Shown here: positions 43,327-52,451 of the stretch, piece by piece
Numbering within the stretch: position 1 is the first letter of the stretch
How the letters are laid out: each line of letters starts with the position of its first letter
From: CAZXYS01 sp964645005
Lineage (GTDB): Bacteria > Bacteroidota > Ignavibacteria > Kapaibacteriales > UBA2268
Length of the DNA: 64,000 nucleotides
Direction of reading: 5' to 3'
Assembly (NCBI GenBank): GCA_964645005.1
Contig: CAZXYS010000013.1
Span: 1-64,000 of the forward strand
Notes under the pieces: model-generated
The model's database searches: none
Seen by the model: only the letters and a program-made list of their open reading frames with translations
Told to the model about the DNA's origin: nothing
Program-made: the position numbers and the translations under genes

Positions 43327-45354
43327 ATGTACGGAGACATCAGACCAATCATCTTTGCAGTAGTTTTTGTCGTAACTTTCGGAATTCTCTTCATAAATTT
43401 AAAAAAGCTTTTTTCTTATCTGACTATAGCCCGCCCGGATCCCGAGCGTTTTAAAAATCCCGGCAAGCGGATTGTCAATGTCTTGAAAATAGCAATAGGT
43501 CAATCAAAGATATTCCGCGACAAAGCCGCCGGACCACTTCATGCGGGCATATTCTGGGGCTTCCTTGTTTTCCTCTTTTCGGCAAGTGAAGCAGTTATTC
43601 AGGGCTTCCGGAGTCAATTTTCCTGGTCTTTTCTGGGTCCATTGTTTACAGCGATCACTTTTTCAACTGATGTTTTCTGCGCTATAATAATAATTGCTAT
43701 AGTATATGCCTTTATAAGGCGCTATATAATAAAAGTACCCCGTTTGCAGGGAGACAAAGGAGAAGTATTAGATGCTGTCATCGTTTTAGGCTCAATATTC
43801 ATTATCACAGTCGGATTATTGCTGCAAAATTCATCGCTGACAGTTTTTCACAGCGAAGATTGGGCTTTCCGTCCACTGGCTTCTGCGATAGGCGGTGCTA
43901 TCTCAGGTAAATCCGCACCTACACTTTACCAGATATTCTGGTGGGTACATATTATAGCCATTTTCGGGTTTATGAACTATCTACCTTTCTCAAAGCACCT
44001 GCATGTTTACACTTCGCTGCCAAATGTTTACTTTACTTCACACGATCCGGTCAAGAAAGTTGATTCCATCGATTTTGAAGACGAAGAAGCAGAAAAATTC
44101 GGCGCAGTAGATATAGATGACCTGTCATGGAAAGCTATCTTGGATGGCTATTCATGTACCCACTGCGGGCGGTGTACATCTGCCTGTCCGGCAAATATCA
44201 CCGGTAAGGAACTCGACCCCCGCCAGATAATTGTACAAATCCGTGAAAGAACAGAAAATGCAGGCTCTGCTTTCTTAAAACAAAAGAAAGCCAAAGAATC
44301 CGGCAATGGGGAACCTCAGCTTACCGAGAAAGAGCAGGAAGAAATGCAGAAAGCTTTTGTCGGTGATTATGAAAATATTGAAGCACTCTGGCAGTGCACA
44401 ACCTGTGGAGCCTGCGTACAGGAATGTCCCGTAGCTATAGAACATGTACCATCTATAATTGAAATGAGGCAATCGCTCGTAATGATGGAAGCCAACTTCC
44501 CGAACGAACTGCAAACACCTTATGGCAGCCTGGAAAACAATGCTACCCCGTGGCAGTTCCCTCGCGAAGACCGAGCAAAATGGACGGAAGGACTAAATGT
44601 ACCTACCGTGAAGGAAAATCCTGATTTCGATTATCTCTTCTGGGTAGGCTGTGCCGGCAGCTTCGATGACAGAGCCAAGAAAATCTCACGTGCTTTTGTA
44701 AAATTGCTGGAGAAAGCCGGGATAAATTATGCTATACTGGGTGCCGAAGAGCAGTGCAATGGCGATGTCGCTCGCCGAACCGGTAATGAATATCTCGCGG
44801 ATATGTTGATCAAGGAAAATGTCGAGACCCTGAAAAATTACAATGTAGAGAAGATATTGACCTGCTGTCCGCACTGCTTCAATATTTTCAAGAATGAATA
44901 TCCCGACTTTAACGGCGAGTACAAGGTCATTCATCATTCGATGTTTCTCCAATACCTGATCGACACAGGTAAATTGAAGACAAAAGGAAATGGGAAGCTT
45001 GATGTTGTCTACCACGATTCCTGTTATATGGGACGTTATAATAATGTCTATGACGAGCCGCGGAAAACAGTCAGCGGTATACCAGGGCTGAACGTAGTCG
45101 AACCTGACAGAAGTCGCAGCCGCGGATTATGTTGCGGAGCCGGCGGCGGACAGATGTTCATGGAAGAGTCAAAAGGAAAGCGTGTCAACATAGAACGCAC
45201 GGAAGAACTGATCAATACCGGTGCGAAACAGATCGCCGCGAACTGTCCTTTCTGTATGACTATGCTTACCGATGGTGTAAAAATGAAGGACAAGGAAGAA
45301 GAGGTACAGGTAAAGGATATTGCAGAAATTTTACTGGATAATCTGGAAGAGTAA
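43327..45354 (+). CDS. Heterodisulfide reductase-related Fe-S membrane oxidoreductase
   Basis: 675 residues. Residues about 1-235 are membrane-embedded with six or so helices, like NarI/HdrE cytochrome b subunits (histidines in AGPLHAGIFWG and WWVHIIAIF). Two [4Fe-4S] motifs follow: CTHCGRCTSACP (about 278) and CTTCGACVQECP (about 359). Two CCG domains close the protein (CCPHCFNIFKNEYP, CCGAGGGQMFME). It probably passes electrons between the quinone pool and a cytoplasmic partner such as an electron-transfer flavoprotein. The partner is not in the window. Monocistronic. Confidence 0.92.
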   Translation: MYGDIRPIIFAVVFVVTFGILFINLKKLFSYLTIARPDPERFKNPGKRIVNVLKIAIGQSKIFRDKAAGPLHAGIFWGFLVFLFSASEAVIQGFRSQFSWSFLGPLFTAITFSTDVFCAIIIIAIVYAFIRRYIIKVPRLQGDKGEVLDAVIVLGSIFIITVGLLLQNSSLTVFHSEDWAFRPLASAIGGAISGKSAPTLYQIFWWVHIIAIFGFMNYLPFSKHLHVYTSLPNVYFTSHDPVKKVDSIDFEDEEAEKFGAVDIDDLSWKAILDGYSCTHCGRCTSACPANITGKELDPRQIIVQIRERTENAGSAFLKQKKAKESGNGEPQLTEKEQEEMQKAFVGDYENIEALWQCTTCGACVQECPVAIEHVPSIIEMRQSLVMMEANFPNELQTPYGSLENNATPWQFPREDRAKWTEGLNVPTVKENPDFDYLFWVGCAGSFDDRAKKISRAFVKLLEKAGINYAILGAEEQCNGDVARRTGNEYLADMLIKENVETLKNYNVEKILTCCPHCFNIFKNEYPDFNGEYKVIHHSMFLQYLIDTGKLKTKGNGKLDVVYHDSCYMGRYNNVYDEPRKTVSGIPGLNVVEPDRSRSRGLCCGAGGGQMFMEESKGKRVNIERTEELINTGAKQIAANCPFCMTMLTDGVKMKDKEEEVQVKDIAEILLDNLEE

Positions 45355-45395
45355 ATAATTAAGGTTTCCTTAAAAAATAAAGTTGTAATCTAAAA

Positions 45396-45692
45396 TTAAA
45401 TTGGATTTAACCCGCATTCTGCATTACTATGCCTGATTACAGTATCTCGCGGCGCTCCGCTTTTGAAAACGAGAGTATTCTCATCTTCCATTATGCAATC
45501 GAAACAATCTGTCAGGTTGTTCACCGGTTTTGCAGTATATTCGGTATATGAGTCTATGACGGCGCTTTCGCCGGATTTGATTATTTGTTTATTGCCATTT
45601 TCATCAGTTAATTCGATATCGAGCTTTGCTTCACCTTTTTCATCTTCTTCGCAATCGCTCAAAATAACGGCGATAGCTTCAGGTTCGATATA
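45396..45692 (-). pseudogene. 3' part of an acidic, probably exported protein fused to the recombinase fragment
   Basis: The frame reads ..AIAVILSDCEEDEKGEAKLD, then IELTDENGNKQIIKSGESAV, ..CFDCIMEDENTLVFKSGAPR and a C-terminal NPI. The hydrophobic AIAVIL before DC looks like the end of a lipoprotein signal, but there is no ATG: upstream the frame meets a TGA within recombinase-coding DNA. Starting at the TTG at 45662 would begin inside the signal. It seems to be a lipoprotein gene that lost its 5' end when joined to the recombinase. Family unknown. Confidence 0.4.
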
Positions 45693-46024
45693 TTGTCAAG
45701 CATTGATTTTACTTCGCTTTTTGAGAGCGCATCAGGCAGCTTGTATTCCCTTTTCAATTCCTTCAGCAAAGAGTTTTCAAATCCCCTGTTCTCAATAAGC
45801 TTCAAATAAAGCTTAACAGCCATCAAAGCCATTCTAAGCGTACTGGTTGAATAATCATTCAAACGCATCTCATGGAAGTAAGTAATCAATACTTCTTCGG
45901 AGAAGTTAAACCCCTTACAAGAAATATACTTATTGATGGCGGAAACATAATTGGAAATAGAAAATTCGCTATATCTTCCAATTTTGAGGGCTTTGCGAAG
46001 TAGCAATAATTGTTCGTCATTCAT
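45659..46024 (-). pseudogene. Tyrosine recombinase, core-binding domain only (truncated)
   Basis: 121 residues from ATG 46024. It matches the N-terminal SAM-like core-binding domain of phage integrase/XerC-D enzymes (YSEFSISNYVSAINKYISCK, TSTLRMALMAVKLYLK) and the linker KLPDALSKSEVKSMLDNISN. The frame then ends LKLSPLF. The whole catalytic domain (R, H-x-x-R, Y) is missing. It lies 240 bases from the start of the A/T-rich NERD-helicase operon, on the opposite strand, and suggests past integrase-driven insertion here. Confidence 0.78.
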
Positions 46025-46110
46025 ACTTTATACTACATAAAACAAATGTAAAACGAATGTTTGTTTAAATTGTTTTGGAAAAATATTATTTTTTTTTAAT
46101 TTATTTATTG

Positions 46111-46132
46111 AGAGTTCGTAAATAAATGAGTT
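46111..46132. repeat. Left imperfect direct repeat flanking the NERD-helicase operon
   Basis: AGAGTT-CG-TAAATAAATGAGTT. A near-copy (CG replaced by T) lies at 51128-51148, in the same orientation, and similarity continues weakly for about 20 bases beyond. Possibly a target-site or attachment-site duplication. Confidence 0.5.
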
Positions 46133-46265
46133 GTGAGGCATACTAAAAAGCAACGCGCAAACAGGCACATTTGGTTTTGCCAACATACAAAGCCAAGGCT
46201 GAAAAACCAAAAGAGCCTTTTTTTTGGACAACTCTCGTACGAAACTGAAAAAATGGAAAATAAAA

Positions 46266-49235
46266 ATGCTTGAGATAAGGAAAGGAACAGCAGCGAAAAA
46301 TTATGAGAATACATTTTTTAGAGAGTTCGCAGAAAACCTTAAAAAATTATTTGATAAGTACTCATTAGAGGGACTTCTAATTGCAAACTCAGAATGTGAA
46401 GCTGAAACAAGGCTTCAAATAGATGCGTTACTGATTACAGAAAAAGCAGTTTGCATAATTGACTTCAAAAATTTCGGTGGTAAAATAACCTTACCGAAAA
46501 ATGCAAAATCCGAATTTGACTTTGGAAAATGGACTAATGAAAAAGGTGAAATAATCAAGGGCGGTAGCTCAATTAATCCATTTATCCAACTAAAAAATCA
46601 AAAAGACCGATTTGTAAAAGTTGTTGAAAACCAAATATTAAACAGATTACCTAAATCAGATTGCTTTAACCCATATCACACGGTGCGAACAGTTTGTTTT
46701 CAAAAGCCTATTGAATTAATTGGCAGCATTCCATCTAAGGAAGAGCTTAATTTTTTCATCATTGACAAAGCCAATTATCTTGAAAAAGTTAAGGACATTA
46801 TTGACATTTCCGATAAAGAAGTTTCTTTGACCAAGGAATCTTATGATGTCTTCAAAGAAGTTTTCAGGGCAGACCTATTTGACCTGTCTGAAAACTATGG
46901 AGAATCAACTGATTTCACGACTTATGAAACTGAGTTAGATTTTGAGAACTTATATCCCGACCAAAAGTCTGCACTTCAAGAAATTGAATCCTTCATAAAA
47001 TCAGAAGATGAACGATTTTTTGTTCTTCAAGGTACATCTTTAAGCGGCAAAACGCATTTGATTCCATTCATACAGGATGTAGCATACAATAATCAAATTC
47101 CAGAAGCAAAACTATTTGCTTCGTCTGGACGAGTTGCTAATAACTTATTGAAGAATACAAACTTGGATTTTGACAGTATCTATTCATACATCTATGGCGG
47201 TAACATAACAAAATCTGAAACTGAAAAAAAAGAAGAAACTGAAAATCAAGACGAAGACAAAATTGACTTAGAAGTTGTTCCGCTCAAAAAATCTGACGAC
47301 ACCGAAGAAGGAATATTCATTGTAGATGAATCTCATTTAATTTCGGATAATTACCACCAATCTATTGATTTGCGATTTGGCTCTGGTAAGTTATTGAAGG
47401 ACTTTATTGAATTTGCAGACCTAAAAAACTCAAAGCGAAAAATCATTTTCGTTGGAGACGGCTTTCAACTTTCTATTGGTAAAAAAGAAGAATCTGCACT
47501 TAATCCCAAATATTTAAGAGAAAAATATGAATTTGAAGCCAAAGCATTTCAACTTATTGATAAAGAAAAGAAATCTCCCATTGTTGGTGAAGGACTAAAA
47601 GCTGTCAATTGCATTCGTAACCAAACTTTCAACAACTTAAAATTTGATATTTCCGATTCCTTAGAAACTTTATCTAAGGATGAATTGAAAGAAGGAATTG
47701 AAAAATCATTGAACTCGACATCAAGTTCACATATTCTTTGCTACTCAAATTTTGATGCTCAGAAAGTAAATTTTTGGATTAAAAATTCAATCCTCAAAAA
47801 TGGAAACGACTTAACAAAAGGTGATTTAATCATTTTTGGAAACAACATTAGAGTTGAAGATGCCAACGACCCTTTTGCCGAACCGAAAAAGATTTTCAAT
47901 GGACAATTTGGAACTGTGTCAAATGTTGGTAACACATATCAAGAATTTGTTACTTTAAAAAGCAATAAAATAATAACACTTAAATTTCTAGAAGTTAAAA
48001 TATTATTAAATAACCCCACTAAAATGGTAACTGTTTTAAGTTTAGAAAATTATCGATTAAGTGAAAAGGGAAATCTATCCAAAGATGAAGAAATTGCACT
48101 TAAAATTATTCTAAACAGGGAAATTAAGAATGAATTAGATAAAAACCCTTTTGAAAAATCAGAAATCTATAGCAAAAGAAAACAATCAAAAGAATACAGC
48201 GAATTGTCACAAGAGATAATATCACTAAAGGAAAGATTAAAAAATAACGAAAAAGTAAAAACGAAACTAGAAGAAAAAGAAAGAAATCAAAAAAAATTAA
48301 TAAACTTTGCAAAACAAAAATACAGAGAAAAAATTAAAACAGAACTATTTAAAGATACAACATCAAAATATTACAAATTTAAAAATGCTGCACAATTACG
48401 TTTTGGATGGGCTTTAACAGTTCATAAAGCAATGTCTTATAAATGGGATGAAATATTCTTTAACGTAGAAACTGGCGGTGGTAAAACCAACGAAACTTAT
48501 TTTAAGTGGATTTATACTGGATTAATTCGAGCAACCTCAAAAGTCAATCTCATTAACTACAATCCTATTACACCATTTTATAAAGTATATGTTAAACCGT
48601 CAGTACCGGAAAAATCAAATATCAAAGACTATTTTTATATTGCTGATACATCAATGGACTTGAGCAACTTAAACAAAGAAACTGCTGAAAAATATAAGTT
48701 TAAAGATGATGATTTCAAATCTTCACTTCTGCAATTGCATCAATTCATTGAAAGAAAGATTTCAAATTACAAAATGAGTGTCAATTCAATTGACCACCCG
48801 AATTATCAGGAACTGTACGAAATAAAAGGTAACTCTGGAGAAATTGCAACTATATCTATCTACTATAACAAAAAAGGTCAGTTCAAGATGCCCTCGGTGA
48901 TGAAATCTCAGCCAAAAGAATTTGGAGAAGAGTTATTAGCTATTTTAAAAGCAGATAATTACATTGAAGATTTCAGTTTTGTAAAAGATAGTTGGAGAGT
49001 TTCAGCTTATAAGCAAATCAATGATATGTTAAAAGAAAAGGAATTATCTATAAGCTATATTATCCAAGCTCCTTATAAAGATACGGTTCAATTGATTCGT
49101 TCGAACGATAAACTAATTGTTGATATTTATTATGATGGTGATGGGTTTTTCACCACCTTTACAGCAATGTCAGCTACTGATCCAAGTTTATGGAAAGATT
49201 TTCAAGTTATCATTAATGAGCTAAAGGAGAGTTGA
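46266..49235 (+). CDS. NERD nuclease-superfamily 1 helicase fusion protein
   Basis: 989 residues from the ATG at 46266 (MLEIRKGTAAKNYENTFFRE); a TTG 42 bases upstream is less likely. Residues about 10-140 are a NERD domain: LQIDALLITEKAVCIIDFKN holds the Asp and the (D/E)xK of a PD-(D/E)XK nuclease fold. Then an SF1A/RecD- or DUF2075-like helicase: Walker A-like GTSLSGKTH (about 273), Walker B IFIVDESHL, motif III IIFVGDGFQLS, TVHKAMSYKWDEIFF, and motif VI YTGLIRATSKVNL. A coiled coil sits near 625-690, and an unrecognised C-terminal part spans about 780-989. A/T-rich with Lys/Asn-heavy codon use unlike its neighbours. Probably DNA-directed immunity. Confidence 0.85.
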   Translation: MLEIRKGTAAKNYENTFFREFAENLKKLFDKYSLEGLLIANSECEAETRLQIDALLITEKAVCIIDFKNFGGKITLPKNAKSEFDFGKWTNEKGEIIKGGSSINPFIQLKNQKDRFVKVVENQILNRLPKSDCFNPYHTVRTVCFQKPIELIGSIPSKEELNFFIIDKANYLEKVKDIIDISDKEVSLTKESYDVFKEVFRADLFDLSENYGESTDFTTYETELDFENLYPDQKSALQEIESFIKSEDERFFVLQGTSLSGKTHLIPFIQDVAYNNQIPEAKLFASSGRVANNLLKNTNLDFDSIYSYIYGGNITKSETEKKEETENQDEDKIDLEVVPLKKSDDTEEGIFIVDESHLISDNYHQSIDLRFGSGKLLKDFIEFADLKNSKRKIIFVGDGFQLSIGKKEESALNPKYLREKYEFEAKAFQLIDKEKKSPIVGEGLKAVNCIRNQTFNNLKFDISDSLETLSKDELKEGIEKSLNSTSSSHILCYSNFDAQKVNFWIKNSILKNGNDLTKGDLIIFGNNIRVEDANDPFAEPKKIFNGQFGTVSNVGNTYQEFVTLKSNKIITLKFLEVKILLNNPTKMVTVLSLENYRLSEKGNLSKDEEIALKIILNREIKNELDKNPFEKSEIYSKRKQSKEYSELSQEIISLKERLKNNEKVKTKLEEKERNQKKLINFAKQKYREKIKTELFKDTTSKYYKFKNAAQLRFGWALTVHKAMSYKWDEIFFNVETGGGKTNETYFKWIYTGLIRATSKVNLINYNPITPFYKVYVKPSVPEKSNIKDYFYIADTSMDLSNLNKETAEKYKFKDDDFKSSLLQLHQFIERKISNYKMSVNSIDHPNYQELYEIKGNSGEIATISIYYNKKGQFKMPSVMKSQPKEFGEELLAILKADNYIEDFSFVKDSWRVSAYKQINDMLKEKELSISYIIQAPYKDTVQLIRSNDKLIVDIYYDGDGFFTTFTAMSATDPSLWKDFQVIINELKES

Positions 49236-50675
49236 ATGGATTCATTGTTCGATTTTAGCAGACATATAGCAGACCTTAAAAAAGATAAAAGATATTCTGA
49301 AGCACTTTCTTATTTTAAGGCGAATAAGACAAGTTTCTCTAAGGAAGAACTTTCAAACAATGAGTATATAGTTTCCGATATTATTTCTTGCCTTCGATAC
49401 ACTAATCATTTTGATGCTGGATTTAAATTTCTTGAAAGATTTGATATCAAAATTGACGAAAGTCAAAAAGAAAGAATTTTAACATCTTATGGCTGGCTTT
49501 TATGGTCAAAATATAAAGCGGATAATGATAATGTCAATAGATATGATGATGAAACCCAATTCTATGATGAAGACGAAGACGATTTTGAACAACAAAATAT
49601 TCACTATGATAAAAACGAACTCATTGAAAGAATTGAAAAACTTATCGCTATTCTTCTCCAATTAAATAACAATTATTCAAAAACGCTTGTATCAAACTTA
49701 TTTTCAATTGTACTTAAATCTGAGAAGAAGAAACCCGCTCCTAACTGGAAACTTGTAAATAATTTTTGCAACCAGATTGACCCTACTCTGCTTTCAACCT
49801 ACTGTTCAACTATTCAGGTAGAACGAAAAGGACGCACCCAGGATATGGAATTGGCATCCGACTTTGAAAATTGGTACGCTTTCAAAACCAAAGCTTTGAT
49901 GAAATTAGGCGAGTGGCAAGAGTGTTTTGATACATCTAAAAAAGCTCTTGAAAAAATTGATAAATTCCACTATTCCAATGATGTTTGGTTCTCTAGAAGA
50001 ATAGCATTGTCGAAGAAAAATCTTGGAAATCCCGAAGATGCTATCAAAGAACTGGAAAACATCCTAAAAAAGAAACGAGAATGGTTTATTCAAAAAGAAT
50101 TAGCAGAAATCTATTTTGAGAAAGACGATTTAGATGGAGCATTTAAAATGTCGATTGATGCCATTAGTAATTTTGGGCCTCTCGAATATAAAGTTGATTT
50201 ACTTTATTTAATTGGTAAGATCTTTATCAAGAAAGATAAATCAGAGTTGGCATTCAAACATTTGTCTCTTTCTAAATTAATTAGACAAGTCGAAGAATGG
50301 AAAGTTCCTCAGAAAGTTTTTGATGAACTTAAACAATTTCAGCAAGAAGAAATTCCTATAAACATGTTGAAAGAACTCAAATCTGAACTTAAGAAATATT
50401 GGAGTGGATTTAACACAAATCAAAATAGACGTAAAACACAACAACATAAAAGCAACTTTGACAACCTACAAGGTGAAATAATAAAGTTACTTCACGACAA
50501 TGAACGTGGAAAAGATGGCTTCATTAAATCGGGAAAAGATGAGTATTATTTTTCAGCTTCACCGAATTGGCATTTGACGCCTGAATTGACTGTTGGAACT
50601 AAAGTGATTTTTAAGGTATTACCAGCAAAAGATGGAAAAAAGGAACAAACAAGAATTAGAAAACTGGTTGACTAA
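49236..50675 (+). CDS. TPR protein with C-terminal cold-shock-like domain
   Basis: 479 residues, starting right after the helicase stop, with AAGGAGAG as ribosome binding site inside the helicase end. Residues about 1-370 are all-helical TPR-like repeats (SEALSYFKANK, LMKLGEWQECFDTSKKALEK, LAEIYFEKDDLDGAFKMSID), with an acidic insertion near 105-125. Residues about 410-479 look like a cold-shock/OB domain: GEIIKLLHDNERGKDGFI (RNP1-like), DEYYFSA (RNP2-like), LTVGTKVIFKVL. It would bind single-stranded nucleic acid and serve the partner helicase. A/T-rich like its partner. Confidence 0.8.
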   Translation: MDSLFDFSRHIADLKKDKRYSEALSYFKANKTSFSKEELSNNEYIVSDIISCLRYTNHFDAGFKFLERFDIKIDESQKERILTSYGWLLWSKYKADNDNVNRYDDETQFYDEDEDDFEQQNIHYDKNELIERIEKLIAILLQLNNNYSKTLVSNLFSIVLKSEKKKPAPNWKLVNNFCNQIDPTLLSTYCSTIQVERKGRTQDMELASDFENWYAFKTKALMKLGEWQECFDTSKKALEKIDKFHYSNDVWFSRRIALSKKNLGNPEDAIKELENILKKKREWFIQKELAEIYFEKDDLDGAFKMSIDAISNFGPLEYKVDLLYLIGKIFIKKDKSELAFKHLSLSKLIRQVEEWKVPQKVFDELKQFQQEEIPINMLKELKSELKKYWSGFNTNQNRRKTQQHKSNFDNLQGEIIKLLHDNERGKDGFIKSGKDEYYFSASPNWHLTPELTVGTKVIFKVLPAKDGKKEQTRIRKLVD

Positions 50676-51224
50676 TGAATTTTAATCTCAACAGCCACAC
50701 ACATTGCCAAGCTGCTCAAAGCCTAAGCGCAATCCAACCCTTGTCAATAAGTGTTTCTGAGCCAACGCACGGACGACAGAAAAGAAAGCACGATTGCACA
50801 ACATGGTTATACGTAATGCGGGCTAAAGTGCTAATATGAAAATAATTACACAAAATAAATTAACTGCTAAACGGAAAGGAAAGTGCTTTAAATTGCCCCG
50901 CATTTCTTAGCTGTGACACGTTATACTCACCCCCATAAATCACTACTTCCAAGCACTCAAAAAGTATATGATAAAATAAAATAGTTAACGGCATATTAAG
51001 AAATTGAATGATAAATGATAAATTTCGAGTCTCCTTCCTGATAAATTTCGGGAATAGGCTTTTTTTTTATGTATGAAAATGATTTGCTTTAAAGAAATAT
51101 TTTTGTTAAGTTAAACATCATGTATTAAGAGTTTTAAATAAATGAGTTAGTAAACATTATAAAAGAACAAAAGAAATAATCAAATAGTCAGCAATTTCGT
51201 TATATCTGTATAAAAGGAAATATT
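50676..51224. other. Intergenic region with cassette-boundary-like sequence
   Basis: The first ~150 bases are less A/T-rich than the genes on either side and contain CACACATTGCCAAGCTGCTC, GCCAACGCACGGACGACAGA and GGTTATACGTAATGCGGGC. I recall this kind of sequence between accessory genes of Bacteroidota. The remainder is A/T-rich and ends in the promoter region of the toxin-antitoxin pair. No gene seen. Confidence 0.5.
51128..51148. repeat. Right imperfect direct repeat flanking the NERD-helicase operon
   Basis: AGAGTT-T-TAAATAAATGAGTT, matching 46111-46132 except for the CG/T difference. Confidence 0.5.
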
Positions 51225-51482
51225 ATGAAAGGAATGATAAATATAGAATATCCGGAGTCATTAGCGAATACTTTGAGACTTAACGATAAAGATTTTGAGT
51301 TAGAAATGAAAACAAGCTCTTTAGTTAAGTTATATGAGCTTGGTAAAGTTTCATCCGGAATTGCCGCAAGAGTTTTAGGGATATCAAGACTTGATTTTCT
51401 TGAATTACTTGCCAAATATAATGTATCTGTTCTAAGCGGATCGGATGCTGATGATTTAAAAGAAGATATCGCCAATGCTTAA
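51225..51482 (+). CDS. UPF0175-family antitoxin
   Basis: 85 residues of the UPF0175 family: IEYPESLANTLRL at the start and the helix-turn-helix KLYELGKVSSGIAARVLGIS followed by RLDFLELLAKYNVSV. These small DNA-binding proteins are antitoxins partnered with PIN-like DUF3368 toxins. AAAGGAAATATT precedes the ATG. It overlaps the toxin gene by 8 bases and probably represses the joint promoter. Confidence 0.9.
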   Translation: MKGMINIEYPESLANTLRLNDKDFELEMKTSSLVKLYELGKVSSGIAARVLGISRLDFLELLAKYNVSVLSGSDADDLKEDIANA

Positions 51483-51957
51483 GATTGTTTCAAATACAAC
51501 ACCGTTTATATCATTGCTGAAACTAAATCGGCTGGATTTATTACAAAAACTTTATAAGCAGATTTATATTCCGACTGCTGTATATAACGAGATTGAAGCA
51601 GGAAAAACAAAAAGGTATTACAAAGATTTAACCGGAATTGATTGGATAAACATTATTGAAATACAAGACAAAAGGGCTGTTAAATATTTTCTTGATTTAG
51701 ATGCAGGTGAAGCAGAAGCAATAGTATTGGCAACGGAATTAAACGCTGATTTAATCATTCTTGACGAGAAACTCGGTAGATTTCATGCCAAATATGCAGA
51801 TTTGAAAGTTACCGGAACAATTGGAATTCTTATAAAAGCAAAATCAGAAGGATTGATTAAAAAATTGAAACCATTGCTAAAAGAATTGACAGATAAGGAA
51901 GTTTGGATTAGTGAAAAACTAAAAAATGAGATTCTTAAAAAGGTTGGAGAAGAATAA
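51475..51957 (+). CDS. DUF3368 PIN-like toxin
   Basis: 160 residues with a PIN-domain layout: IVSNTTPFISL (Asn instead of the usual first Asp, typical of this subfamily), YIPTAVYNEIEAG (Glu), DAGEAEAIVLATEL (Glu/Asp) and LIILDEKLGR (Asp). The VTGTIGILIKAKSEGLI segment is the DUF3368 hallmark. Probable ribonuclease toxin neutralised by the overlapping UPF0175 protein. Appears intact. Confidence 0.9.
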   Translation: MLKIVSNTTPFISLLKLNRLDLLQKLYKQIYIPTAVYNEIEAGKTKRYYKDLTGIDWINIIEIQDKRAVKYFLDLDAGEAEAIVLATELNADLIILDEKLGRFHAKYADLKVTGTIGILIKAKSEGLIKKLKPLLKELTDKEVWISEKLKNEILKKVGEE

Positions 51958-52163
51958 TTACGTTTACTAAAAATGTGTATAGCAAATAGGCGTGATATTA
52001 GTAAATTCAAGGGTTGTAGTCCGCTTTAACTTTATTGTAAATTGATAGGAAATCGCCCGCAATCGGCTACTATTCTTATACTAACCCTTACACTAAATTC
52101 GCTCCGCTCATTTAGGACAACGTGTTTGGGGCAATGGATAAAATATAAATTAATACTATAATT
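51958..52163. other. Spacer with a second cassette-boundary-like motif
   Basis: It contains AATCGCCCGCAATCGGCTAC followed by TATTCTTATACTAACCC, roughly an inverted counterpart of the GTTATACGTAATGCGGGC stretch at 50804-50826. No gene seen. Confidence 0.4.
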
Positions 52164-52425
52164 ATGATACCAATTACAGATGCAAAAGTTGAACTTCATA
52201 TCAAATATATGGTTAGCCATAGATGTAAGTTAAAGGTAAAGGAGGAACTCCAAGGTAAAGGAATTGTTATTTTACGATGAGCTTAATTTATCTGAAATCT
52301 CTTACCTTCTTCAATATAGTAGTGTGGCTCATCTATCAGCCCAATTCAAAAAAAATACAGGGCTTACCCCTTCCTTTTATAAGCATTTGAAGAAAAACCG
52401 AACCATAAACCTTGAAAATCTGTAA
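52164..52425 (+). pseudogene. AraC-family regulator with large internal deletion
   Basis: Two ends of one known Bacteroidota protein type are joined. From ATG 52164 the frame gives MIPITDAKVELHIKYMVSHR, then CKLKVKEELQ, the start of AraC-type regulators found next to metal-efflux genes, before drifting to a TGA. In the +1 frame from 52252 comes KVKELLFYDELNLSEISYLL, then QYSSVAHLSAQFKKNTGLTP, the second half of the AraC helix-turn-helix domain, to a TAA at 52423. About 100 middle residues are gone. The break lies between two AAGGTAAAGGA copies (52233 and 52252). Confidence 0.8.
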
Positions 52426-52451
52426 TACATGTAACTTTTTTTTAGAGCTGT

